Source of the DNA: Prorocentrum cordatum
Taxonomy: Eukaryota; Sar; Dinophyceae; Prorocentrales; Prorocentraceae
Direction of reading: 5' to 3'
Assembly: GCA_963575745.1 (NCBI GenBank)
Contig: CAUYUJ010002747.1
Span: forward strand, 327,501-389,500
Length of the DNA: 62,000 bases
The notes beneath the pieces were generated by a model. It saw nothing but the letters and a program-made list of their open reading frames with translations. It searched no databases and was not told the origin of the DNA. The number at the start of each line of letters is the position of its first letter. Position 1 is the first letter of the stretch. Of the stretch, positions 31,201 through 38,433 are shown in pieces. The position numbers were made by a program, and so were the translations under genes.

Positions 31201-31632
31201 ACGGACGCCAGAGGCGCGGCAAAGGTCTATGCAGCAGGTGCCTACTGCCAGCAGGCTTGGGACTTACCAGCGCACGGCATCACGCCCACGGAGGCGAAGT
31301 TGGTCAGGGCAACGGAGGCAGCGCTCCTCACAGGCGGACGCAAGGCTGGACGCTGCACGTCCACCATCCTCCTGATCCAGAGGGGTATGCAAGAGGCAGT
31401 AACCCGAGCCATCGGCGACCAGATCAAGCAGTTCTGGCTCACCGTAGTCGACCACCCGACGGAGCTCAAGAGGTACCAGAGGGGCTGGCTCCTGCTCTAC
31501 GCCAAGCTGGGCGCCCTGGAACCCAACCGCAGGTGGCAGCAGGTCAAGGGGCCCATGGCAGGGGTCATTGCAGTTGCTTGGGTTAGGCTGGATACCGCGA
31601 CGCCTGGACAGCTGGATCAGCCCAGCACGTGA
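28138..31632 (+). CDS. ORF2b, repetitive spacer and reverse transcriptase
   Basis: Read from the frame step at about 28138 (KIEDVISGTAGPPSYKSAS, WAGVERKIHAWWAEISSLVR). Nt 28650-29040 hold two copies of a ~66-aa repeat opening PPAGR(N/S)TMD(I/V)QDHDP. Nt 29220-29560 hold the first W/CVP domain (IWMDNLVQ, WMQICVPFLETIL, LCERAWRHAEPRRRG). The RT follows: RPIGLMPMPYRIWSAAR (30400), motif A VFYDAANFYDNIG (30596), motif B-like AGCGQAVDLTRPLLYGILD (30779), motif C QQYLDDLAL (30868) with both Asp present. YLDD is less common than FADD in LINEs. After the palm the frame reads GPMAGVIA and must step +1 near 31570 to continue as QLLGLGWIPRRLDSWISPA; the present TGA is at 31630-31632. Confidence 0.8.
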   Translation, partial: RKIEDVISGTAGPPSYKSASIEDTVTSTPWAGVERKIHAWWAEISSLVRQLSHRDARAQEAAASRQGKTQARPDEDSGGGQGPLELEVGPVISGSQEGHEEGDPAPALSLSKSSGGSSVERSPTERGKGPPELQQRSAGSGGAAGGVPDLHVGHTHSTADSCPEGMQRGALPPPAGRNTMDIQDHDPFEDEEEYLEYRQEIADQENSDGYHQHIEGQQASLETSQTARRRAAGPDSHPPAGRSTMDVQDHDPLEEEEDRFQNRQETADQEDCDGYHQRIEGQLDGNGYGQTARRQAAGSGETAPGDTHCSPPQPAGTLEAEGTDHLRSQNQAPPSPEADEQRDMGLPPTDPWNDDQHQREREDYVAMRDDLEYWAAIWMDNLVQLPTDNSNWMQICVPFLETILGGGGNNVMVRLLRRWYQQAGLSHIIRDLCERAWRHAEPRRRGFLQGLAREVPTRRHELEMMHWRELANLRRFMREVIGERAPEGAARRQLHDAPGTGSGQSSRREQQVRTHSGRQTQQQINTRQQLAQQLNQPDPARLNDEGAAKDQQQALLADLHAIAEGALVDPGTISRVAEEVKSMAKLLTKAVQKAYIHWVHDATAGSAKMAHAYTKAAERSHLEDILEHEGQVINHPQQLVDLRKEAWQRRWTRDAQKAERIQEALAKLRQAALAQENALEPISKDIIGSIIQHLKSNAGQGADWWRAPELKAMGAQGLEDFVQCLTSCEQRAAWPWQFYLVLELLLGKKPGIGGERPIGLMPMPYRIWSAARRPIVATWSKAAAGFWDTAVAGSSALRVAMHRLMRAEAATEMGFHAAGVFYDAANFYDNIGLDQLIEKASALQYPLLPLAMAVQMYLAPRAIMARSLFSDIFEPANSRVAGCGQAVDLTRPLLYGILDAAHRHHIFVVMQQYLDDLALQVEGARRQVIDQIKHVAALVHDGFKQLAIPISVKTAAVASDKDLQAEVASILDSLGTPNKQPGVVRDLGVDASLGKQLRRPTHAARQAKAKQRVAKLRDLAKTDARGAAKVYAAGAYCQQAWDLPAHGITPTEAKLVRATEAALLTGGRKAGRCTSTILLIQRGMQEAVTRAIGDQIKQFWLTVVDHPTELKRYQRGWLLLYAKLGALEPNRRWQQVKGPMAGVIAVAWVRLDTATPGQLDQPST

Positions 31633-34600
31633 CGAGTGGGCCTACAAGCCAGATGACATTCCCCACTTCGGCGCGCTCCTGCATGAGGTCCAGCAGAGCG
31701 CGCAGCAGCAGCTCTGGCAGCAGGCAGCTGGCCATCGCAGTGGAGAAGGACTTCAGGCTGGAGGCGACCTCTACCAGCTGCAGCGCCACCTGAGAAGAAG
31801 GAGGCGTAAAGGACAGCATGCAGAGGCATCAATGCTGGAGACCATAGCGGTGGCAGGCATCTGGACCAGGGAGCGTCGCAGGGCGGCCAACCTCAACCAA
31901 GAAGGCGATGACACCTGCGCGAGATGCGGCGAGGCGATAGAGACAGAGGAACACCGCTACTACGCCTGCCCTGCCAACGCAGAAATAGGGCACAGCAATG
32001 GCACCGACCTGGCGAAGAAGGCAAAGGACGCGCTGGACCAGCGGCAGGACCTGCATTTCTGGCTCCGAGGCATCCCGCCAGCGGCCTGGGCAGCCAAGGT
32101 CGACCCAGACGAGGACGCGGCGAAGGCGGCGCAGATCTTCTGCACCAGTGAAGAGGCACAAGCTGCAGCCCAGTCAGGGCACAAGGTGCGAGCAGACTAT
32201 GTTTTTACGGACGGCTCAGGTGGTGCAGGGGAAACGGCCAGGGACCCCCGCCTCAGACGCTGCGGCTGGGCAGTGGTGGCATTCAGGTTCGACGAACAAG
32301 GTCGTCCGCAGGAAGTGGCTGCCTGGTACGGCACAATCAGGGCACCGCACACGGTGCCACGGGCAGGGCTCACCGCCATGAGCAAAGCCATCGGGTACAC
32401 CACGGCGGCGACAGCCAGGGGGCTAAACATAGTCAGCGATTGCAAATACGCCCTGGACGCACTCAAGCAGATCCAGGACCCTGAGGATCTGGACTACAGG
32501 AGCACGAACTACGACCTCTGGCTCCAGACGAAGCAGCAGCTACAGAACAGCACGGACACCATCACGGGCCACCACATCCCGAGCCACCTTATTGAGCACC
32601 CAACAGAGCTGGAGAGGTGGAGTGGTCCCACCTGGTGGGTCATAGGTAACGAGATGGCAGATAAGTACGCAGGCTGGGGGGCGGAGCACGGAGCACAGGA
32701 TCCAGCTATCATCGTGCAGCAGCAGATCAGAGACCAGATCACCATGGCGGTGCAGAACAGGCTGCTGGCCATCAACATGGCGGTGATGGTGGGGGACCCC
32801 AACAAGGCCCCTCAGCGCCCCAAGGCCAAGCGGCGAAAGCCGCAGACGGCGAGGGACAGGGCAGCCCAGCAGGGACACGACCTGCGAAAACTACATCCGC
32901 GATGGTGGTGCGCAACGTGCCGCAGTGGCCCAGCCAAAGGACAACGCATCAGAGACTGGTTGGCAGAGACGGGAAAATGCCTCGGGAAGTACGGCGGCCA
33001 CCAGGACCAGCACGGCAACGTCAGGCTCGACTTCAAGGCGGTGCAGATCGGCACGCAGGTGGTGCACGGCTCCCACAAGACGCAGTACACCCATGGCTGG
33101 CTCTGGTGCGAGAAATGTGGCGGCACCAGCTACCTTGGGGACCACAAGAGCAGGATCGTGGCAGGAGTGGCAAGGAAGCTGGCAAGGCCATGTCAGCCCC
33201 CAACAGCAGCAGGGCGGCGAGTCTTGGAGGACACGCAGAGGGGCAAGCTGCCTAGAGGAGCTAAGCCAGCAGCAGACCCAGCTGATGAGGGTCTCGACGA
33301 GATCACCATGCCAGGTGGCTTCAAGCTCGGCCTGAGCAACCACGAGGTGATCGATCTGGACGGGGACAGCTCAGAGGCAGGGGACCCGCAGCCAGCTCCG
33401 CAGCAGCCACCCAGCCATCCGTACTCTGTCGTCCACGCCAGCTTGAGGCTCGTCGACCACATGGAGGGCTACGCAGAGCTGTGGATGAACATGGTCGACC
33501 AAGAGGTCTGGGACGACATGGACGACTGGATGGAGCACTGCGTACCGTACCTCTTGGCCATCACCAATGTGGGTGGCAGAACGGACACGCAAGAGCAGCC
33601 CAGGGCCGTCACCGTGCAGGAGATCCAGCAGATAAAGGACTTCTGCGAAGAAGTCTGGCGCAACACGCACCGCACGCGACGGAGGCTCATGACCAGGATG
33701 CTTACCCTCCCGCATGGCACATGGCAGCAGGCAGCTAGAGTACACATGGACGCCTTCCACAACAGAAGGAACAACATCATAGCGCGCAGCATCCCCAGCA
33801 GTGAGCGCAGGCCGCTGCCGAGAACAGCGGAGGCCAGCCGAGAGTGGTCACCAGAGAACCTGGGCGATGATGACTCGACCCCAGACAGTGAAGCCCCAGA
33901 GCTGGAGGGCGAGCCGAGCAGCCAGGAGATGGAGACCATGGCGGGACCTGATCAGAGGCACGACGCCAACAGCCTGATGCAGACGGCAGTGCAGGTGGCA
34001 GTAACGCTGACCAAGCCAGTGGGGCCCGACCTGATGAAGTTCGTGAGCGAAGCTGACGAGGCCGGCTTGCTCCACCCAAGGCTTCGACACAACAAAGGAG
34101 AAGCCGACCAGGACCCCGAGCAGGAGGTGGCGTGGCTCGAGAGGAACAGGCTCGAGCAGCTCATGCAGTCGCTGGCAGGCTGTTGGAGCCAGAAAGAGGG
34201 CGAGCTGGGCTGGCCATCGTGGCAGGCCGCGTGCGTGCCCCATGTGATGAGGGCGCTGCAGACTGGCGTCTATCAGAGGCTTTTCAGCCACGTGTCAGGG
34301 ACGAGCCGCCAGCGCAGCCAGCGCCGAGCGGCGGAGGAGATCTGCCGCCTGGCATGGCTCAACAGCGGAGAGGAGCGCAGACAGATCCAGCAGCAGGACC
34401 CGAAGGAGGCAGAGCGGCGCAGAGCAACGGCTGAGCAGATCCTGGGCGTGACTGAGCCAGAAGTGAGGAGCCGCAGCCCGCGACCACAAGCAGCAGGGCG
34501 AGTACCAAGCAGGGCTCCAGCCACACAGCCGAGGAGGCCCCTGTGCGGAGAGGGGACAGGCCACCAAGGACCCCTGCGCGGCGAGGGGTTAGGCCGAGGA

Positions 34601-36502
34601 GGACCCCAGCGTGGCGAGGGGTTAGGCCACAGCCCTGCGCCAGACGGGATGCAGAGGGGTGCCCGTCCCCCACCAGCAGGACGCAGCACCAAGGACATGG
34701 CAGACCTCGACCACTTCCCTGAAGAGGAGAACAGAGAGGACAGCCCCCAGCAGGACGTAGACAAGCAGTGCAGCGATGACAACCACCAGCAGTTCCCAGA
34801 TGCACAGCACAGCATAGGGTACCACCTGGCAGACCGCAGAGGACCCCAGCGTGGCGAGGGGTTAGGCCACGGAGGACCCCAGCGCGGTGAGGGGTTAGAC
34901 CGCAGATCCAAAGACAAGCAGAGGATCGAGGCGGAGGTCCCTGACGAGCCCAGTGAGCATGACGCGGACGTCTTGACCAACAGTGTGGTAGACAGGACCT
35001 CGCAACTAACAGAGCGGACCCATACCCTGGGAAACCGACAGACTGAACGCGAGGGGGAGGGCTTGGCCCGCGGATACCACGTGAACCGCGAACACAGCGA
35101 GAGGCATAGTCGGGGGACCTCGCCTGAGCCAGTGTGCAGCAGCACCGAGGAAGGGGACAGTACGAGACTCGGCGCTCCCCCGCGTGGCGAGGGGTTAGGC
35201 CGCAAAACAGCGCAGCCTGAGAAGGCGGCAGACTACGACGATACAGACCTGCAGCGGGACTTGAATAAGATCGTCGGCGACCCACCCCAGCGCGGTGAGG
35301 GGGTAGACCGCAAGGCACCCCTGCGCGGCGAGGGGTTAGGCCACGGAAATCCCTTGCGCGAAGAGGGGGCAGGCCGCAGGACCAAAGGCAAGCAGAGGCT
35401 TGAGGCGGAAGCCTATGACGTGCCCAATGAGCAAAACGCGGACCTTTTGACCAACAGTGTGGTAGACAGGACCTCGCAACTAACAGAGCGGACCCAAACC
35501 CTGGGAAACCGACAGTCTGAACGCGAGGGGGAGGGCACGGCCCGCGGATGCCACGTGAACCGCGAACACAGCGAGCGGCAAAGTCGCGGGGCCCCGCCCG
35601 AGCCAGGGGGCAGCAGCACCGAGGATGGGGACAGTGCAAGACGCGGCGTACCCCCGCGCGGTGAGGGGTTAGACCGCAGCAGGCCCCAGCGTGGCGAGGG
35701 GTTAGGCCACGGAGTACCCCAGCGCGGTGAGGGGTTAGACCGCAACGATCTCCAGCGTGGCGAGGGGTTAGGCCACGGAGGACCCCACAGTGGAGAGGGG
35801 ACAGACAGCAGCAGGCCCCCGCGTGGCGAGGGTTTAGGCCACAATGGACCCCAGCGCGGTGAGGGGTCAGACCGCAACAGGCCCCTGCGTGGCGAGGGGT
35901 CAGGCCACGAAGCGCCCCAGCGCGGTGAGGGGTTAGACCGCAGCAGCCCCCAGCGTGGCGAGGGGTTAGGCCACGACATTCCCCAGCGCGGTGAGGGGTT
36001 AGACCGCATTGACCCCCAGTGTGGCGAGGGGTCAAGCCACGATGGGCCCCAGCGCGGTGAGGGGTTAGACCGCAACAGACCCCAGCGTGGCGAGGGGTTA
36101 GGCCACCACGGAGCACCCCAGCGCGGTGAGGGGTTAGACCGCAACAGGCCCCTGCGTGGCGAGGGGTTAGGCCACGGAGCGCCCCAGCGCGGTGAGGGGT
36201 TAGACCGCAGCAGCCCCCAGCGTGGCGAGGGGTTAGGCCACGAGTATCCCCGGCGCGGTGAGGGGTTAGACCGCGCCGACCCCCAGCGCGGCGAGGGGTC
36301 AGGCCACGGAGGACCCCTGCGCGGCGAGGGGTTAGGCCGCAACGCGCCCCAGCGTGGCGAGGGGTTACGCCACAGCTCTGCGCCAGGCAGGGCGATCGAG
36401 AAGGCCCATGAGTCCAGGGACCAGCAGCCAGGGCGGTCCCTGGAAGAGCGCAGAGCGGAGGAGCGGCTGCGGCCGTCCATCAGGCTGCTCCTCAAGCTCT
36501 GA
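31568..36502 (+). CDS. ORF2c, zinc knuckle, RNase H and giant repetitive C-terminus
   Basis: Open for 1644 codons and overlaps the RT frame by 65 nt. Zinc knuckle CARCGEAIETEEHRYYAC (31917). RNase H (32190-32690): first Asp in FTDGSGGAG (32210), SDCKYALDAL (32438), HHIPSHL, and GNEMADKYAGWG (32642). The usual catalytic Glu position is Gly (VPRAGLTAM, codon GGG at 32366). Two zinc-ribbon motifs follow: RWWCATCRSG (32902) and WLWCEKCGGTSYLG (33097). W/CVP domains 2 (33450-33760) and 3 (34130-34400) follow. Then another PPAGRSTKD repeat (34672), a 158-aa tandem duplication (34900-35645) and 22 units of an 11-aa RGEGL repeat (35657-36376). Stop TGA at 36500-36502. The RNase H would remove RNA from the cDNA hybrid; with Gly at the Glu position it may be inactive in this copy. 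Confidence 0.8.
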   Translation: MQLLGLGWIPRRLDSWISPARDEWAYKPDDIPHFGALLHEVQQSAQQQLWQQAAGHRSGEGLQAGGDLYQLQRHLRRRRRKGQHAEASMLETIAVAGIWTRERRRAANLNQEGDDTCARCGEAIETEEHRYYACPANAEIGHSNGTDLAKKAKDALDQRQDLHFWLRGIPPAAWAAKVDPDEDAAKAAQIFCTSEEAQAAAQSGHKVRADYVFTDGSGGAGETARDPRLRRCGWAVVAFRFDEQGRPQEVAAWYGTIRAPHTVPRAGLTAMSKAIGYTTAATARGLNIVSDCKYALDALKQIQDPEDLDYRSTNYDLWLQTKQQLQNSTDTITGHHIPSHLIEHPTELERWSGPTWWVIGNEMADKYAGWGAEHGAQDPAIIVQQQIRDQITMAVQNRLLAINMAVMVGDPNKAPQRPKAKRRKPQTARDRAAQQGHDLRKLHPRWWCATCRSGPAKGQRIRDWLAETGKCLGKYGGHQDQHGNVRLDFKAVQIGTQVVHGSHKTQYTHGWLWCEKCGGTSYLGDHKSRIVAGVARKLARPCQPPTAAGRRVLEDTQRGKLPRGAKPAADPADEGLDEITMPGGFKLGLSNHEVIDLDGDSSEAGDPQPAPQQPPSHPYSVVHASLRLVDHMEGYAELWMNMVDQEVWDDMDDWMEHCVPYLLAITNVGGRTDTQEQPRAVTVQEIQQIKDFCEEVWRNTHRTRRRLMTRMLTLPHGTWQQAARVHMDAFHNRRNNIIARSIPSSERRPLPRTAEASREWSPENLGDDDSTPDSEAPELEGEPSSQEMETMAGPDQRHDANSLMQTAVQVAVTLTKPVGPDLMKFVSEADEAGLLHPRLRHNKGEADQDPEQEVAWLERNRLEQLMQSLAGCWSQKEGELGWPSWQAACVPHVMRALQTGVYQRLFSHVSGTSRQRSQRRAAEEICRLAWLNSGEERRQIQQQDPKEAERRRATAEQILGVTEPEVRSRSPRPQAAGRVPSRAPATQPRRPLCGEGTGHQGPLRGEGLGRGGPQRGEGLGHSPAPDGMQRGARPPPAGRSTKDMADLDHFPEEENREDSPQQDVDKQCSDDNHQQFPDAQHSIGYHLADRRGPQRGEGLGHGGPQRGEGLDRRSKDKQRIEAEVPDEPSEHDADVLTNSVVDRTSQLTERTHTLGNRQTEREGEGLARGYHVNREHSERHSRGTSPEPVCSSTEEGDSTRLGAPPRGEGLGRKTAQPEKAADYDDTDLQRDLNKIVGDPPQRGEGVDRKAPLRGEGLGHGNPLREEGAGRRTKGKQRLEAEAYDVPNEQNADLLTNSVVDRTSQLTERTQTLGNRQSEREGEGTARGCHVNREHSERQSRGAPPEPGGSSTEDGDSARRGVPPRGEGLDRSRPQRGEGLGHGVPQRGEGLDRNDLQRGEGLGHGGPHSGEGTDSSRPPRGEGLGHNGPQRGEGSDRNRPLRGEGSGHEAPQRGEGLDRSSPQRGEGLGHDIPQRGEGLDRIDPQCGEGSSHDGPQRGEGLDRNRPQRGEGLGHHGAPQRGEGLDRNRPLRGEGLGHGAPQRGEGLDRSSPQRGEGLGHEYPRRGEGLDRADPQRGEGSGHGGPLRGEGLGRNAPQRGEGLRHSSAPGRAIEKAHESRDQQPGRSLEERRAEERLRPSIRLLLKL
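34895..35645 (+). repeat. 474-bp in-frame tandem duplication in the polyprotein C-terminus
   Basis: TTGACCAACAGTGTGGTAGA occurs at 34973 and 35447. Both copies encode TNSVVDRTSQLTER, TLGNRQ(T/S)EREGEG, ARG(Y/C)HVNREHSER and a PPRGEGL ending. The offset of 474 nt is exactly 158 codons, so the frame is kept. Confidence 0.9.
35657..36376 (+). repeat. 33-bp coding minisatellite: 22 alternating RGEGL units
   Basis: Units of 11 residues alternate between type DR (RGEGLDRNRPQ-like) and type GH (RGEGLGHGAPQ-like), giving a 66-bp higher-order unit. One unit (near 36095) has 12 residues. Related but scattered RGEGL motifs begin at about 34540. All length changes are multiples of three, as expected if the protein sequence is under selection or the array grew recently. 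Confidence 0.92.
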
Positions 36503-36542
36503 GTGGGCAGCGGCAGCATTTCTTCAGACTGCCGCTGCTCAC
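36503..36542 (+). other. 3-prime UTR hairpin of the SL-capped element
   Basis: GTGGGCAGCGGCAG (36503-36516) pairs with CTGCCGCTGCTCAC (36529-36542) with one mismatch and a 12-nt loop. It starts directly after the stop codon. Hairpins in 3-prime UTRs serve as RT recognition signals in some LINEs; that role here is inferred from position only. Confidence 0.65.
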
Positions 36543-36688
36543 GGGGCGACTCCATGAGTCACAGAGTGGCGGCAGTAAGACGCCGTGGGATGTGGCCGCT
36601 GGCCCACCCCGCCTCGGGCCTTTCGGCCTCCGCGGAGTGACGAGACCAGGGGCGCCCACTCGCGGGCGGGAACACGCGGGTTTAAAAC

Positions 36689-36712
36689 TCCTCCTCCTCC
36701 TCCTCCTCCTAA
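36689..36712 (+). repeat. (CTC)n tract at the 3-prime edge of the element
   Basis: Eight CTC triplets follow TTTAAAA. I take this as the element's microsatellite tail or the remains of a (CTC)n target, mirroring the tract at 25515-25577. The minus-strand RT fragment to its right is cut off exactly here. Confidence 0.75.
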
Positions 36713-36716
36713 GTAG

Positions 36717-37600
36717 GTGCGTTCCCGATTTAGACTTCATCGCCGCCGACCAGTACTCCGTGGGCCTCGTAAAAGAGCCAAGGCATGCACTGACAATGAA
36801 CGGGTCCCCCATCAAGCCGCCAACGTGTGGCTTCATGTAGAAGGCCCCCTCGTCTCCCTGCATTTCGATAACTCCATCTCGATAGTGTCGCTTGCAGAGG
36901 TTCCAGTCTTCTGGCTTAGCACAGTCCTCCACCGTCGAGTCGAAAGTTGCCCAGGATACTCTGCCAAATGCATTGGATAAATATTTCATCGTACTGGCGA
37001 AGCTCACATGCGACTGTCGCAATCTACAAGAAAGGCACTGAGTAACCAATATTGCTCCTTCGCGTCGCTTATGCTTGGCGAAGCCGTAGGCCTGCGGTGG
37101 CGCCCGGACATTGAGACGTTTGGCAAAAAAACCCTTGCTAACAGCAGGAAGCGTGTGGATAACTCGCTTACCCAGAGCTCCAGGCTTCGCGTTGCCCTTC
37201 GAAAGTCCGTGACCCAAGCTGCGGGACCAGTGCAGTGGGGCAAGATCAGTACGTCGTATCGTAGCAAGCCCAAGCAGGACCATCTCCTTGAAGGCGTCCA
37301 TGTTGACCTCCCCCGTCTCGCAGCCAAGCCCGAGGTGCTCCCCTTTGGTAGCTCTGTCCGCCGAGAAGCACAAATCCCAAAGCTCAGCAGGTGTAGTTCC
37401 CACAGGTACCGCTCGTCGCTTAGTAGTCTTACGGAAGTAAGGGACGAGGCCAGCGTAATCTTCTGCCGCTCGAAAGGTTCGCTCACTGACCTCCCGAGCC
37501 TGTGCCTGTGGAGCCGGGCGCGAATCACGACGGGCGGCTCGGCGACGTGGCAGGGGCCCCAACATAAGCAGAGGCTTTCGAATTCACAAGTTCTTGCCTT
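36717..37600 (-). pseudogene. LINE RT fragment, cut off at the (CTC)n tract
   Basis: The minus frame reads an RT up to motif B: LWDLCFSADRATKGEHLGLG, WSRSLGHGLSKGNAKPGALG, RVIHTLPAVSKGFFAKRL, YGFAKHKRREGAILVTQCLS, YLSNAFGRVSWATFD (motif A region) and HVGGLMGDPFIVSACLGSF (motif B region). In comparable retroelement RTs the motif A core is DLSNAF; here Y replaces the catalytic D, so this copy would be inactive. The palm stops before motif C, where the sequence runs into the (AGG/CTC)n tract. It lies head to head with the plus-strand zinc-finger frame at 37653. Confidence 0.65.
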
Positions 37601-37652
37601 CTGGCGTGTGGCTCCTTGTTCTGTGGAGTTGCGCACTCGTCGACTGGCCTGA

Positions 37653-38400
37653 TATCAGGCGTGGGCACTTCGTCCGCAGGTTTACAAGCAGATCTGGACT
37701 GTTCTCTTCTCGCTCCTCGACTTCGAATCGGAAGATAGGGGCCCCTGCTCGGTCGACTTAGGCCTTTCCCAGTACGCGTCCCCCTGGCTCTATCAGATGC
37801 GATCGGACCTCCAGACTGCTGCTGCTGCTGCTATTCATGATCACGAGGAACTGCTGCTTGCCCTGGCTCATTCTCCCTGGAAGCTACTCGACGATGAGGA
37901 TATGATTCGCGAATTCGTCAACCTCGACTTTTCTGAGTATCGCGCATCGGTTTTCTCGTGCCAGATCGCTCCGCCAGGACTCGAGGAGGAGGCCGAGGAG
38001 GTGGAGGACGAGGAGGACGGGCCCGTCGAGAAGCCCTTCGTCTGCACGCGCGTACACGAGGGAGTCGAATGCGGGGCCAGGTTCGAGACGAGGAGAGCAC
38101 TCACAGAACACCTACGGCATAGGCATCGCGTACTTAATACTGCGCACGTACTTACTCCGTCGAACGCGTGCATAGTGTGCAACAGAACGTACGCCACTCA
38201 GGTCACAGCTGGCAGGCACTTGCAGAGCGCTCTCCTAAGGGGCTGTTGTGATCCTCGCGGGGCCTCGTCTAACACACCCTTCATCGAGCCAGACAGTTAC
38301 AGGTGCCCGATATGCGAGTTCGATGGGGCCAGCTACGAGATGCTTCGCCTACATTTACAGTCGCATCTGCCATTAAGGGGCAAGCCTTTCAGACCTCGAG
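37653..38400 (+). pseudogene. Retroelement zinc-finger region (three C2H2-type fingers)
   Basis: Open from 37653 (just after a TGA at 37650), with a meaningful entry VYKQIWTVLFSLLDFESEDR that has no ATG before 37797, so it is a 5-prime-truncated piece. Acidic stretch EEEAEEVEDEEDGP. Fingers: CTRVHEGVECGARFETRR with LTEHLRHRH (38042), CIVCNRTYATQVTAGRHLQ (38167) and CPICEFDGASYEMLRLHLQ with SHL (38305). The run of a partial finger, a Cys-rich finger and a final CPxC finger resembles the region after the RT in dinoflagellate LINE-like proteins (recollection, not checked). Confidence 0.65.
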
Positions 38401-38433
38401 TTGTTAAGCCCCGTGCTCAACTTCCACCTTGTG

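Larger units (their letters stand above)
25578..36712 (+). mobile_element. SL-capped non-LTR retroelement with giant polyprotein
   Basis: Order on the plus strand: SL, ORF1 (gag-like, 25703-26980), AP endonuclease (to about 28138), a repetitive spacer with a conserved W/CVP domain, YLDD RT, zinc knuckle, RNase H, two zinc-ribbon motifs, two further W/CVP domains, 158-aa duplication, 11-aa repeat array, stop at 36502, 3-prime hairpin and (CTC)n. No LTRs, protease or integrase were seen. Nearly 11 kb carries no nonsense codon in the working frame, but three frame steps, all +1, are needed (near 26980, 28138 and 31570). That implies either a young copy with a few indels or programmed frameshifting. 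No target-site duplication was found by eye. Confidence 0.8.

Noticed and set aside
36503-36542. Rho-independent terminator
   Set aside because: Eukaryotic context and no T run after the stem.
34359-36555. Long minus-strand frames (up to 585 codons) with Arg/His/Cys-rich repeats
   Set aside because: They are the antisense of the 33-bp RGEGL array. Their repeat length matches it exactly, and they contain no independent motif.
25578-36712. LTR retrotransposon or pararetrovirus, suggested by YLDD and RNase H
   Set aside because: No LTR, protease, integrase or movement-type domain. An APE-type endonuclease upstream of the RT marks a non-LTR element.
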